DNA of 64,000 nt from Cellulophaga omnivescoria. Its GTDB lineage: Bacteria; Bacteroidota; Bacteroidia; Flavobacteriales; Flavobacteriaceae. The stretch is from assembly GCF_001999725.1 (NCBI RefSeq), contig NZ_MDDP01000023.1:1-64000 (forward strand), in the 5' to 3' direction. Shown in pieces: positions 46,720 to 55,605 of the stretch. Position numbers and translations under genes: made by a program. The notes below the pieces were generated by a model, which was not told where the DNA came from, ran no database searches, and saw only the letters and a program-made list of their open reading frames with translations. The stretch's first letter is position 1. Each line of letters begins with the position of its first letter.

Positions 46720-47616
46720 TTAATCTAGATTAAAATATTCATCATCTGTCATTTCTCCGCTTCTAATATTTTGCAATTCTTTAGCGTAAGAACGTATATA
46801 CTTATCTAACTCTGGATTAAAAAATTCAGATTTTTCTTGCTTGTAAGAACCATTTAAAACCCCATTGTAATAATAAAAGAAATTATAGTCAAAACTAGCT
46901 GCGTTTAAATCGTAAGCTCCTAATAAAAAACCTAACCTAACAGCAGATCGTCTTTGGTAATTTCTGCCGTGGTGCCCTGGACTTGTTGTGTTGTTATCGC
47001 CAATAGACGCTGCAAACTCGTAAGCAGTTGCAATTTGAGAAAAACTGGTTTTATTATATCCATTAGGTCTTCTTAAATAGTAACCAGCCATACCATCTGC
47101 CTCTAATTCTGCAGCTCTTGCTGTAGACTCATTTTTAGATGGGTAACCATAAGTAAATTGTAATTGGTGCGCAAACTCATGTGCCAAAATCATTACATTA
47201 GCTATTTGACCTTGAGCCTTTGCTGCATTGTAAATTGCCTCTCCGTAATAAATTTTACCACTACCATAAGATATTGCGTTATAAGTAGAGTTAGGATTGG
47301 AGTTGTCTTTTACAAAACTTAAAGGTACTGCTGGCCTTCCCCATACTGCTGCTATTCTAGAATTTTGAGTTTGCATAAAGTTTGTCTCAGAAGATGTACC
47401 TATTGAACTGCTTAAATAAGCAGTACTACTCCAGTTACGATCTACATAACCACATTCATGCAACTCATCTTCAAAAGCTTCAGCAATAGCTAATTCTTTT
47501 ACTTCTGCAACTTCTGTTTCTGCCTCAAAGGTCTCAGTATCTTTAGAACAAGACTGTAAAACTGCGACAAAAGTTAACCCTAATAGGTAGGTTCTTTTAA
47601 AATTTAAGTTTTTCAT
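46720..47616 (-). CDS. Putative zinc metalloprotease lipoprotein
   Basis: A 298-residue secreted lipoprotein (signal peptide ending VAVLQSC, Cys23). The zinc site is HExxH in ILAHEFAHQLQ (His146, Glu147, His150) with a downstream Glu in ELEADGMAGYYL, the arrangement of the neutral zinc metallopeptidase (YpfJ-like) group. A C-terminal region (about 215-298) with several aromatic residues has no motif I recognise. It is probably an envelope peptidase; the substrate is unknown. It is flanked on both sides by the predicted small RNA genes, all on the same strand. Confidence 0.72.
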   Translation of the reverse strand: MKNLNFKRTYLLGLTFVAVLQSCSKDTETFEAETEVAEVKELAIAEAFEDELHECGYVDRNWSSTAYLSSSIGTSSETNFMQTQNSRIAAVWGRPAVPLSFVKDNSNPNSTYNAISYGSGKIYYGEAIYNAAKAQGQIANVMILAHEFAHQLQFTYGYPSKNESTARAAELEADGMAGYYLRRPNGYNKTSFSQIATAYEFAASIGDNNTTSPGHHGRNYQRRSAVRLGFLLGAYDLNAASFDYNFFYYYNGVLNGSYKQEKSEFFNPELDKYIRSYAKELQNIRSGEMTDDEYFNLD

Positions 47617-47822
47617 AATTAATATTTTATTGATTATTAGTTAACACAATATTAGTAAATATTTTCTTACTAATTATGAAATATTAAACAAAAATTAACA
47701 ATACACATATAACTATCGGATTACTAGAGTATTAGTTGTAAAAAAAATGATTATAATTAAAAAGTATTAATAATGAGTAAGTTGGAAACAACTAAAAGAA
47801 AAGAATTTACAAATATGGTATA

Positions 47823-47897
47823 AAATAAAAAGGCGAAGTTCCCTTCGCCTTTTTCCCCAAATCTTACCATGAACTTAACCTACTTATGCTATGGTGA
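47823..47897 (-). ncRNA. Predicted small RNA, copy 2 of 4
   Basis: Minus strand. A perfect -7 box TACATTTG (47901-47908) is followed 5 bp later by ACCATAGCATAAGTAGGTTA..., an ACCAT/ATGGT stem whose loop exposes AGGTTAAG, an unpaired ATTTGGGG, and the terminator GGCGAAG / CTTCGCC with T5. The core is identical to copy 3. Confidence 0.75.
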
Positions 47898-48017
47898 TAA
47901 CAAATGTATATTAATTATATAATGCAATAAACAATATTAGTTAAACTAAAGAGTTTACTAGACTAAGTGTTTTTTATATATTTATTAAAAGGAATTGAAT
48001 TTCAGGAAAGTAGTTAA

Positions 48018-48092
48018 AAATAAAAAGGTAGAGTTTCCTCCACCTTTTTCCCCAAATCTTACCATGAACTTAACCTACTTATGCTATGGTAC
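48018..48092 (-). ncRNA. Predicted small RNA, copy 3 of 4
   Basis: Minus strand. Perfect -7 box TATCTTTG (48095-48102), 4 bp before ACCATAGC. Same core as copy 2; terminator stem GGTGGAG / CTCTACC with loop GAAA. The stem has changed in sequence from copy 2 while keeping its pairing. Confidence 0.75.
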
Positions 48093-48193
48093 GGCAAAGA
48101 TAACTTAAGTTTATATCTAGTTCCTAAAGTATCGGATTAACGCCCATTTCATCAGTTTAACTACATATAATCCGATGAATGACACTGCATAAA

Positions 48194-48267
48194 AAATAAA
48201 AAGGCGGAGTTTCCTCCACCTTTTCCCCAAATTTTACCATGAACTTAACCTACTTATGCTATGGTTT
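48194..48267 (-). ncRNA. Predicted small RNA, copy 4 of 4
   Basis: Minus strand. Perfect -7 box TAATTTTG (48271-48278), 5 bp before ACCATAGC. Core differs by one base (AAAATTTGGGG). Terminator stem GGTGGAG / CTCCGCC with loop GAAA and T5. The segment TTTGGGGAAAAGG is perfectly complementary over 13 nt to the leader of the REC-GT2 mRNA. Copies 2-4 fill the 752-bp spacer between the metalloprotease and the PurF-like gene; I see no protein gene there. Confidence 0.75.
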
Positions 48268-48368
48268 TCACAAAATTAGTTATGTGTACACCCTTTAGCG
48301 CTATAAAAAAGGTAAAACGCATATATTACCGACAAAATACACTATTATATGCATTTCATCGATACTAT

Positions 48369-50267
48369 TTAATACGCACGTTCACTTTTACCTTCATAAA
48401 AGTTAATAAATGCTCTGTTAACCACCCTGTTACCTCCTGGAGTTGGGTAATCTCCTGTAAAGTACCAATCTCCTAAGTTTTTAGGGCAAGCTTCATGTAG
48501 GCTCTCTACAGTTTGGTATATAATTTCTACTTCAGCTTTAATTTCTGAGGAGCTTAGTAATTCTCCAATTTTTTTAGAAATTTGCTTTGCAGTAAAGGGT
48601 TTATAAAACTCTTTTACAAAGTTTACAACCTCTTTATCGGGCCTATTTACTTGTGTTAAGCATTTTTCATAAATACTTTTAACAATATCCATAGAGTTAT
48701 TTTCTTTATGTAATGCTAAGGCAGCTCTAAAGGCAATAAAGTCTTCTAGTTTAGCCATATCTATTCCATAGCAATCCGGATACCTTATTTGAGGTGCAGA
48801 AGAAACAACTACAATCTTTTTTGGTAATAACCTATCTAATATTTTTAAAATACTTTTTTTAAGCGTTGTACCACGTACAATACTATCATCTATAATAACA
48901 AGGTTATCTCCCTTTTTTACAGATCCGTATGATATATCGTAAACGTGCGCAACCAAATCATCTCTACTACTATCTTGTGTTATAAAGGTTCTTAATTTAG
49001 CGTCTTTAATAGCCACTTTCTCTATGCGTGGTCTAACTTCCAAAATTTCATGTAATTCTTCAGATGTAATTTTTCTTCCTATAGACAAAATTTGCTCTTC
49101 CTTTTTGCGGTTTAAGTGGTTTTGAGCCTCTTTAACCATACCATAAAAAGAAGTTTCTGCTGTATTAGGAATGTATGAAAAAACAGTATTTTTAATATCA
49201 CCATCTATAGATTCTAATATTTGCGGAAACAGCAACTTACCTAATTCTTTACGCTCTTTATAGATTTCTTTATCACTGCCTCTAGAAAAATAGATACGCT
49301 CAAAAGAACAAGCTTTGCGCTCTACTGGTTCTAATATTTGCTTAATACTTGCCTTACCGCTTTTTTTAACTATAAGGGCGTGTCCTGGTTCTAGTTCTTT
49401 TATTTCTTGAAAAGGAACATTAAATACTGTTTGTATTGCTGGCCTCTCTGATGCAACAACAACAACCTCATCATCCTTATAATAATACACAGGTCTAATA
49501 CCAGCAGGATCTCTAAGAACAAAACTATCTCCGTGACCCAATAAACCAGACATTGCGTAACCACCATCCCAGTTTTTGGCTGCTTTTTTAAGAATTTTAG
49601 CTACGTTTAAACGCTCTGCTATAATTGGTGAAGCTTCTAATTTAGTAAAGCCTTCCTTTTTAATTTGTTTGTACAGTTTTGCTACGGCATCATCTAAAAA
49701 ATGACCTATTTTTTCCATAACAGTTACCGTATCTGCCATTTCTTTTGGGTGTTGGCCAATTTGCACCAAATTGTCAAAAAGCTCATTAACATTTGTCATG
49801 TTAAAGTTCCCTGCAACAATTAAGTTTCTGTGCATCCAATTGTTTTGTCTTAAAAACGGGTGTACGCTTTCTATACTATTTTTACCAAAAGTACCATAAC
49901 GTACGTGCCCCAATAACACCTCTCCTATATAAGGTATGTGTTTTTTTTGCAAAGCAACATTGTCTACATACTCTGGGTTTTCTTGTAAAGCAGAGTTTAT
50001 ACGGTCATTAATTTGAGCAAAAATATCTTGTATTGGCTGACTTTGAGCAGAACGAACTCTACTCATGTAACGCTCCCCTTGTTTCATATCTAATTTAATG
50101 CTGGCAAAACCTGCACCGTCTTGTCCACGGTTATGCTGTTTTTCCATCATTAAGTACATTTTATTTACTCCGTAAAAAGCTGTACCGTACTTTTCTTTGT
50201 AATACTCTAAGGGCTTTAACAGCCTAATCATAGAAATTCCACATTCGTGTTTAATGGCGTCACTCAT
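48369..50267 (-). CDS. Amidophosphoribosyltransferase (PurF-like)
   Basis: A 632-residue class II glutamine amidotransferase plus PRTase. The catalytic Cys would be Cys9 in HECGI after removal of an eight-residue propeptide. The glutaminase domain shows NRGQDGAGFAS, LLGHVRYGTFG and VAGNFNMTN. The PRTase domain has YFSRGSDKEIYKERKELG and the PRPP loop VIIDDSIVRGTTLK. The enzyme makes phosphoribosylamine, the first step of purine synthesis. It is longer than classical PurF (about 500), a form common in Bacteroidetes that often coexists with a canonical PurF, so the exact role here is less sure. Confidence 0.82.
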   Translation of the reverse strand: MSDAIKHECGISMIRLLKPLEYYKEKYGTAFYGVNKMYLMMEKQHNRGQDGAGFASIKLDMKQGERYMSRVRSAQSQPIQDIFAQINDRINSALQENPEYVDNVALQKKHIPYIGEVLLGHVRYGTFGKNSIESVHPFLRQNNWMHRNLIVAGNFNMTNVNELFDNLVQIGQHPKEMADTVTVMEKIGHFLDDAVAKLYKQIKKEGFTKLEASPIIAERLNVAKILKKAAKNWDGGYAMSGLLGHGDSFVLRDPAGIRPVYYYKDDEVVVVASERPAIQTVFNVPFQEIKELEPGHALIVKKSGKASIKQILEPVERKACSFERIYFSRGSDKEIYKERKELGKLLFPQILESIDGDIKNTVFSYIPNTAETSFYGMVKEAQNHLNRKKEEQILSIGRKITSEELHEILEVRPRIEKVAIKDAKLRTFITQDSSRDDLVAHVYDISYGSVKKGDNLVIIDDSIVRGTTLKKSILKILDRLLPKKIVVVSSAPQIRYPDCYGIDMAKLEDFIAFRAALALHKENNSMDIVKSIYEKCLTQVNRPDKEVVNFVKEFYKPFTAKQISKKIGELLSSSEIKAEVEIIYQTVESLHEACPKNLGDWYFTGDYPTPGGNRVVNRAFINFYEGKSERAY

Positions 50268-50285
50268 TTCTTATAAATTGATATT

Positions 50286-50308
50286 AAAAAAAGCCCATAA
50301 ATGGGCTT
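50286..50308 (-). terminator. Terminator after the PfkB-type kinase gene
   Basis: The stem AAGCCCAT / ATGGGCTT with loop TTA (minus strand) and a T7 tract lies just after the kinase stop. Confidence 0.8.
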
Positions 50309-50312
50309 GTAA

Positions 50313-51239
50313 TTATTGTAATTCTATGTTAAACTGGGTTAATTCTGCAAACTGACGCAGTCTTTTATCTACTTCTGTTTTCTCTAACTTCTCCATACGC
50401 TCTGTGCCAAAGCGCTCTACACAAAAAGATGCTAAATTGGAGCCATGAATAATTGCACTTTTTAAATTATCAAAAGACACATTACCAGATGCAGCTATAT
50501 ATCCAGAAAAACCACCTGCAAAAGTATCTCCGGCCCCTGTAGGATCAAAAACTTCTTCTAAAGGTAATGCTGGTGCAAAAAACACATTATCATCTTTAAA
50601 TAATAATGCTCCGTGCTCTCCTTTTTTTATCACAACAAATTTTGGACCCATTGTTTGTATTTTGGCAGCTGCTTTAACTAAAGAGTATTCTCCTGTTAAT
50701 TGTCTAGCCTCTTCATCATTAATTGTAATAACATCTATATGTTTAATTACGTTTAACAATTCATCTAATGCATTATCCATCCAAAAATTCATTGTATCTA
50801 AAACAATAAGCTTTGGTTTTTTTGTCATTTGTTCAATAACACTCATTTGTACGCTAGGGTGTAGGTTTCCTAACATAACAACATCTGCTTCTTTATAACT
50901 TTCTGGAACTACTGGTTTAAAATCTGCCAATACGTTTAACTCTGTAGCTAAGGTATCTCTAGAATTTAAATCATTATGATATTTACCTTTCCAGTAAAAT
51001 GTTTTACCACCTTTTACAATTTCTAAGGCAGATAAATCTACATTTTTACTCTTTAGTAAGTCTAGGTGTTCTTGAGGAAAATCTTCACCAACAACAGATA
51101 CTATTGCAGAGTTTACTTTAAATTGTGACGCAGCTAAAGCTATGTACGTTGCTGCACCACCAAGAATAACATCTGTTTTACCAAAAGGGGTTTCTATAGC
51201 ATCAAAAGCTACCGTACCCACAATTAACAATTTGCTCAT
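50313..51239 (-). CDS. PfkB family carbohydrate/nucleoside kinase
   Basis: A 308-residue ribokinase-fold sugar kinase. N-terminal signature LGGAATYIALAASQF (about 27-41); C-terminal signature DPTGAGDTFAGGFSG (about 240-255) with the catalytic Asp of GAGD. It phosphorylates a sugar or nucleoside with ATP; the substrate is not identifiable. The ATG at 51239 is chosen because a -7 box TATCTTTG (51257-51264) lies just upstream, inside a longer frame that could begin at 51281. Confidence 0.85.
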   Translation of the reverse strand: MSKLLIVGTVAFDAIETPFGKTDVILGGAATYIALAASQFKVNSAIVSVVGEDFPQEHLDLLKSKNVDLSALEIVKGGKTFYWKGKYHNDLNSRDTLATELNVLADFKPVVPESYKEADVVMLGNLHPSVQMSVIEQMTKKPKLIVLDTMNFWMDNALDELLNVIKHIDVITINDEEARQLTGEYSLVKAAAKIQTMGPKFVVIKKGEHGALLFKDDNVFFAPALPLEEVFDPTGAGDTFAGGFSGYIAASGNVSFDNLKSAIIHGSNLASFCVERFGTERMEKLEKTEVDKRLRQFAELTQFNIELQ

Positions 51240-51325
51240 ATAAGTTAATTTTGGTGCAAAGATACATTTTTGAAATAGCAATTCCGAAGCAATAGAACAT
51301 CAATTTATAAAAACAAGAAAAAGTA

Positions 51326-51955
51326 CTATTTACGGCCAAAATCTGCAGGAATTTCTCCCCAAGCTTTAGTTTCCCATTTTACAATTATAGTGGTATACGT
51401 ATTCGTTTTTAGCCAATCTTCTGCTCTACGTATTAACTCAAAAACATCTTCATTTTTTTTAGACTCTTTTAATTTACTATTGCACTTTTTTTTGCGCACC
51501 CAACTCATAGCTGTTCTAGAGTCTGTATAAATTATACGGTTACTATTATTTTTTTTAAGATATGCCAAACCATGTACCAAAGCTAAAAACTCTCCTATAT
51601 TATTAGTACCTTGTTTAAAAGGCCCTTGTTTAAAAAGCTCTTTGGCGGTTTGGGTGTCTACACCACGGTATTCCATAACACCTGGGTTGCCACTAGATGC
51701 TGCATCCACAGCAATAGAGTTATAATTTGGTTGCCCTATTTTATCTAGCTCTGCTTCAGACAAACTTGTAGTAATTTTTTTACCTTTATAATCATCATAA
51801 CTACCATTAAAAGCTTTTTTTGCAGCTTCAAAAGTTGGAAAAGACTTATACTGGGCGCCTTTTTCTTTATTAATAGCAGCTTTGCAAGCAGCCCAAGAAT
51901 CATAAATTCCAGGTTTTTTACCTTTCCAAACTGTATAAAATTTTCCTTTTCCCAT
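51326..51955 (-). CDS. Ribonuclease H with N-terminal viroplasmin domain
   Basis: A 209-residue protein with a caulimovirus viroplasmin-like RNA/DNA-hybrid-binding domain (MGKGKFYTVWKGKKPGIYDS, residues 1-50) followed by an RNase H fold with catalytic acids visible in IAVDAASSGNPG (Asp), NIGEFLALVHGLAYL (Glu) and IIYTDSRTAMSW (Asp). It degrades RNA in RNA/DNA hybrids. It abuts purN with no spacer, so the two are co-transcribed. Confidence 0.9.
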   Translation of the reverse strand: MGKGKFYTVWKGKKPGIYDSWAACKAAINKEKGAQYKSFPTFEAAKKAFNGSYDDYKGKKITTSLSEAELDKIGQPNYNSIAVDAASSGNPGVMEYRGVDTQTAKELFKQGPFKQGTNNIGEFLALVHGLAYLKKNNSNRIIYTDSRTAMSWVRKKKCNSKLKESKKNEDVFELIRRAEDWLKTNTYTTIIVKWETKAWGEIPADFGRK

Positions 51956-52522
51956 TTAGTTTGATAAAAGTTGATTTATCACTTTTGGAAAATGCTCATA
52001 TTCCAATGTATGTACTTTAGCTGCAATATTATCCGCAGTATCGTTACTATTTATTTCTGTTTCTGCCTGATAAATTATTGCTCCTTCATCATAATTTTCA
52101 TTTACATAATGAATAGTGATACCTGTTTTGGTCTCATTATTATTTTTAACTGCATTGTGCACATGCATACCATACATTCCTTTTCCTCCATATTTTGGAA
52201 GCAAAGCTGGGTGTATATTTATAATCTTATTTGGAAAGGCTGTGACAAATTTTTGAGGTATTTTAAGTAAAAAACCAGCCAAAATAATTAAATCTGGCTC
52301 CATACCCTTAATAATGTTTAAAAGGCAGTCTGTTTTAGAGAACGACTCTCTATTGAAGTGTAAGCAACTAATATTCAATCTATTACACCTATCTATAACT
52401 TTGGCATCTCTTTTGTTAGTAAGTACACAGGTAATAGTAACCAAAGGGTTGTCTTTAAAATAATTTGCTATGTTCTCTACATTAGAACCAGAACCAGAAG
52501 CAAGTAGAACAATACGTTTCAT
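51956..52522 (-). CDS. purN: Phosphoribosylglycinamide formyltransferase
   Basis: A 188-residue GART transformylase. It has the N-terminal LLASGSGSNVENIA, the INIHPALLPKYGGKGMYGMH segment with catalytic Asn/His, and GITIHYVNENYDEGAII with the conserved Asp. It adds a formyl group from 10-formyl-THF to GAR, step 3 of purine synthesis. It is divergent from acpP, a common gene order in Bacteroidetes. Confidence 0.95.
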   Translation of the reverse strand: MKRIVLLASGSGSNVENIANYFKDNPLVTITCVLTNKRDAKVIDRCNRLNISCLHFNRESFSKTDCLLNIIKGMEPDLIILAGFLLKIPQKFVTAFPNKIINIHPALLPKYGGKGMYGMHVHNAVKNNNETKTGITIHYVNENYDEGAIIYQAETEINSNDTADNIAAKVHTLEYEHFPKVINQLLSN

Positions 52523-52684
52523 AGAGCGCCAAATAAGGTAATTATTGAATAAAAAATGAGGTGTAAAATTAACACTTCAATATTAAATTAAATTAAAAAT
52601 TGACACATTTTAACGACAAATGGTGTATTTAAACCAAAGTTTTTTATTTTTGCCTTCAATTAAAATTATTAAAACAAAATTATT

Positions 52685-52918
52685 ATGTCAGACATTGCAT
52701 CAAGAGTAAAAGCTATAATCGTTGACAAATTAGGAGTTGATGAGAACGAAGTTGTTACAGAAGCGAGCTTTACTAACGACTTAGGAGCAGATTCTTTAGA
52801 TACTGTTGAGTTAATTATGGAGTTCGAAAAAGAATTCGATATTCAAATTCCAGATGATCAAGCAGAAAACATTGCAACAGTTGGTCAAGCAATAAGTTAT
52901 ATAGAAGAAGCAAAGTAA
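52685..52918 (+). CDS. acpP: Acyl carrier protein
   Basis: A 77-residue acidic ACP with the phosphopantetheine attachment Ser in [16 protein letters not shown] (about residue 37). It carries growing acyl chains in type II fatty acid synthesis. The -7 box TATTTTTG (52645-52652) lies 32 bp upstream of the ATG. It is followed by a hairpin and then fabF, the usual arrangement. Confidence 0.97.
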   Translation: MSDIASRVKAIIVDKLGVDENEVVTEASFTNDLGADSLDTVELIMEFEKEFDIQIPDDQAENIATVGQAISYIEEAK

Positions 52919-52950
52919 TTTATTATATCTTGAACAAGATTTAAAAAAAT

Positions 52951-52985
52951 ATCCATGTGGTAGTCTTGCTGCATGGATTTTTTTT
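52951..52985 (+). terminator. Terminator or attenuator after acpP
   Basis: The stem ATCCATG / CATGGAT with a 13-14 nt loop and a T10 tract. It would raise acpP transcript levels relative to downstream fabF. Confidence 0.75.
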
Positions 52986-53032
52986 TTTAATTTACACATA
53001 TCTAATTAATAGATTTAACAAAATTTGAGTTC

Positions 53033-54283
53033 ATGCAATTAAAGCGAGTTGTAGTTACAGGTCTAGGAGCTTTAACGCCTATAGGCAATAACATAGAAGA
53101 ATACTGGGATGGGTTAGTAAATGGAAGAAGCGGATCTGCCCCTATTACCCATTATGATGCAGAAAAATTTAAAACAAAATTTGCCTGCGAATTAAAAAAC
53201 TATAATCCTGCAGATTTTTTTGATAGAAAAGAAGCACGTAAATTAGACAAGTTTGCTCAATACGCTATGGTCTCTGCAGATGAAGCAATAGCTGATTCTA
53301 AATTAGATTTAGACGCTCTAGATAAGTTTAGAGTAGGCGTAATTTGGGGAGCTGGTATTGGTGGCTTAGAAACTTTCCAGAATGAAGTACTTAACTTTGC
53401 TGAAGGAGATGGCACACCAAGGTTTAACCCTTTCTTTATACCAAAAATGATTGCTGATATAGCACCAGGAAACATATCTATTAAACACGGTTTTATGGGG
53501 CCAAACTATACTACTGTGTCTGCATGTGCGTCTTCTGCAAATGCAATTATAGACGCATTAAACACTATACGCCTTGGCCATTGTGATGTTGTTGTTACAG
53601 GTGGTAGTGAGGCTGCTGTTACTATTGCAGGTATGGGTGGTTTTGGCGCTATGCACGCATTATCTACTAGAAATGATAGTCCAGAAACGGCATCAAGACC
53701 TTTTGACGCTAACAGAGACGGTTTTGTTTTAGGCGAAGGAGCTGGAGCTTTAGTTCTAGAGGAATATGAGCACGCTGTTGCCAGAGGCGCAAAAATATAC
53801 GCAGAAGTAGCAGGTGGCGGCTTATCTAGTGATGCCTACCATATGACAGCACCACACCCAGAAGGTATAGGTGTTGTACGTGTTATGGAAAACTGCTTAA
53901 GAGATGCTGGCTTAAAACCAGAAGATGTAGACGCAATTAACACTCACGGTACATCTACACCTTTAGGAGATGTTGCAGAATTAAAAGCTATTAGCAAAGT
54001 TTTTGGCGAACACGCACATAATATTAACATAAACTCTACAAAGTCTATGACGGGTCACTTGTTAGGAGCTGCCGGTGCAATAGAAGCAATTGCCTCTATA
54101 CTTGCAATGCAGCACGGTATTGTACCGCCTACAATTAACCATGAAACGGTAGATGAAAACATAGACCCTAAGTTAAACCTTACACTTAATAAAGCTCAAA
54201 AAAGAGATGTAAACGTTGCATTAAGCAATACGTTTGGTTTTGGTGGGCACAATGCTTGTGTAATTTTTAAAAAATTAAACTAA
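53033..54283 (+). CDS. fabF: Beta-ketoacyl-ACP synthase II
   Basis: A 416-residue KAS II of standard length. It has VVVTGLGALTPIGNNIEEYW at the N-terminus, the catalytic Cys in VSACASSANAI, and the two active-site His in NTHGTSTPLGD and SMTGHLLGAAG. It condenses malonyl-ACP with acyl-ACP in fatty acid elongation. Downstream rnc starts 4 bp after the stop. Confidence 0.97.
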   Translation: MQLKRVVVTGLGALTPIGNNIEEYWDGLVNGRSGSAPITHYDAEKFKTKFACELKNYNPADFFDRKEARKLDKFAQYAMVSADEAIADSKLDLDALDKFRVGVIWGAGIGGLETFQNEVLNFAEGDGTPRFNPFFIPKMIADIAPGNISIKHGFMGPNYTTVSACASSANAIIDALNTIRLGHCDVVVTGGSEAAVTIAGMGGFGAMHALSTRNDSPETASRPFDANRDGFVLGEGAGALVLEEYEHAVARGAKIYAEVAGGGLSSDAYHMTAPHPEGIGVVRVMENCLRDAGLKPEDVDAINTHGTSTPLGDVAELKAISKVFGEHAHNININSTKSMTGHLLGAAGAIEAIASILAMQHGIVPPTINHETVDENIDPKLNLTLNKAQKRDVNVALSNTFGFGGHNACVIFKKLN

Positions 54284-54287
54284 GAGA

Positions 54288-55028
54288 ATGAGTTTTATCT
54301 CCAAAATATTTAATTCCCATCCAAAAAAAGATGGGGATTTTTTTTTAGGAATAACACACATTTTAGGTTTTAAACCTAAAAAAATAAGCATATACCGCAA
54401 AGCTTTTTTGCATAGATCTGCAAATAAAAAAGATAAAGACGGTAATCCTTTAAATTACGAACGCTTGGAATTTTTAGGAGATTCTATGCTAGGTACAATT
54501 ATTTCTAAATACCTGTATAATGAAGTACCACTAGGAGACGAAGGGTACTTAACCAAAATGCGCTCTAAAATTGTTAGTAGAGAGCATTTAAACGAATTAG
54601 GTAAGGATTTAGAACTCATAAAGTATGTAGAAAGCAGAATTTCTAAATCACATTTTGGAGACAACATACACGGCAATGTTTTTGAAGCGTTAGTTGGCGC
54701 CATATATTTAGATAGAGGTTATGCCTATTGCGAAAAATTTATTAATGAAAGAGTAATTGGTCCTTATGTTGATATAGAGCAATTAGAAGGCAGAGTAATT
54801 AGTTACAAAAGCCTAGTTATAGAGTGGTGCCAAAAACAAAAAAAGCAATTTAATTATAATGTTTATGAAGATACTGGCAATGACACCTTAAAACACTTTG
54901 CCGTTAAACTTTCTATAGATAATAATGTTATTGCAAAAGCCAGAGCAACATCAAAAAAGAAGGCTGAGGAAGCAGCATCAAAACGTGCTTTTTTTGCTTT
55001 ACAAGACAAAATTAAGAAGTCTAAGTAA
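54288..55028 (+). CDS. rnc: Ribonuclease III
   Basis: A 246-residue RNase III. The signature NYERLEFLGDSMLG (about residues 58-71) and the downstream acidic NVFEALVGAIYLDRGY supply the metal ligands. A dsRNA-binding domain follows (about 170-240; AVKLSIDNNVIAKARATSKK). It cuts double-stranded RNA in rRNA processing and in sRNA/mRNA duplexes. It follows fabF in the same operon. Confidence 0.95.
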   Translation: MSFISKIFNSHPKKDGDFFLGITHILGFKPKKISIYRKAFLHRSANKKDKDGNPLNYERLEFLGDSMLGTIISKYLYNEVPLGDEGYLTKMRSKIVSREHLNELGKDLELIKYVESRISKSHFGDNIHGNVFEALVGAIYLDRGYAYCEKFINERVIGPYVDIEQLEGRVISYKSLVIEWCQKQKKQFNYNVYEDTGNDTLKHFAVKLSIDNNVIAKARATSKKKAEEAASKRAFFALQDKIKKSK

Positions 55029-55138
55029 AATAATTGTTAACTAAAACGTTTTCGTTTTAAATACCTTGCTTAAACCTTAAAACATACTAGGCTAGTATAA
55101 GTTTTAATCCTATATTTACTCTTTCAGACATAAAGAAT

Positions 55139-55603
55139 ATGGGAGCTATACATAAAATTTCTGAAGATTTTTTTGAGGATTCTTTTTCATTAATTGCTCT
55201 ACACAGCAGTCTAGAAGATTACGCAATTGGTTATAATCTTAATTTATTTTTAAAATCTAATTTTAGAAGAGCTAAAATAGATTTAGATGTAAATAAGCGC
55301 ATTTCTTTTCCTTTTTTTGAGTGGGAAGATGTAGACAACCACAACTACTGGACTTTAATTAGCAACCATAGCAAAATAGAAGAACAAGAAGAACAAGGAG
55401 GTTTGTTTGGTAGTGAACTATCATACACAACGCACTATCTTATTCCTGAGTATAAGGATGTGGATTACTTTTTAAAAATAGAGCAAGAAGACAAAGAAAT
55501 TGTAGCTTCAATTTTAAAACAAATTGTAAGCATACCAAAAATTGTTACTGCTTACAGTATAGATGTTGATAACCTAAAATCTAAAAACAACTTAATTTTT
55601 TAA
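55139..55603 (+). CDS. IPExxxVDY family protein
   Basis: A 154-residue Bacteroidetes protein of unknown function carrying its defining motif as IPEYKDVDYF (about residues 101-110). Families of this kind are found directly upstream of pyruvate kinase; here pyk begins 2 bp after the stop, so they are translationally coupled. The sequence has no signal peptide or membrane segment. A role in pyruvate kinase control can only be guessed from context. Confidence 0.85.
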   Translation: MGAIHKISEDFFEDSFSLIALHSSLEDYAIGYNLNLFLKSNFRRAKIDLDVNKRISFPFFEWEDVDNHNYWTLISNHSKIEEQEEQGGLFGSELSYTTHYLIPEYKDVDYFLKIEQEDKEIVASILKQIVSIPKIVTAYSIDVDNLKSKNNLIF

Positions 55604-55605
55604 CA

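Noticed and set aside
46593-46720. Possible fifth small RNA copy
   Set aside because: The terminator stem is similar, but the AGGTTAAG core and a promoter box at the right distance are absent; it fits better as the metalloprotease terminator.
47820-48280. Reading the repeated elements as plus-strand leaders or as an MITE/insertion repeat
   Set aside because: On the plus strand the hairpin would precede the core, whereas on the minus strand a TAnnTTTG box, core and terminator come in functional order. There are no target-site duplications or terminal inverted repeats.
51240-51281. Longer start for the PfkB-type kinase
   Set aside because: The extension contains the TATCTTTG promoter box, and family members begin at MSKLLIVG.
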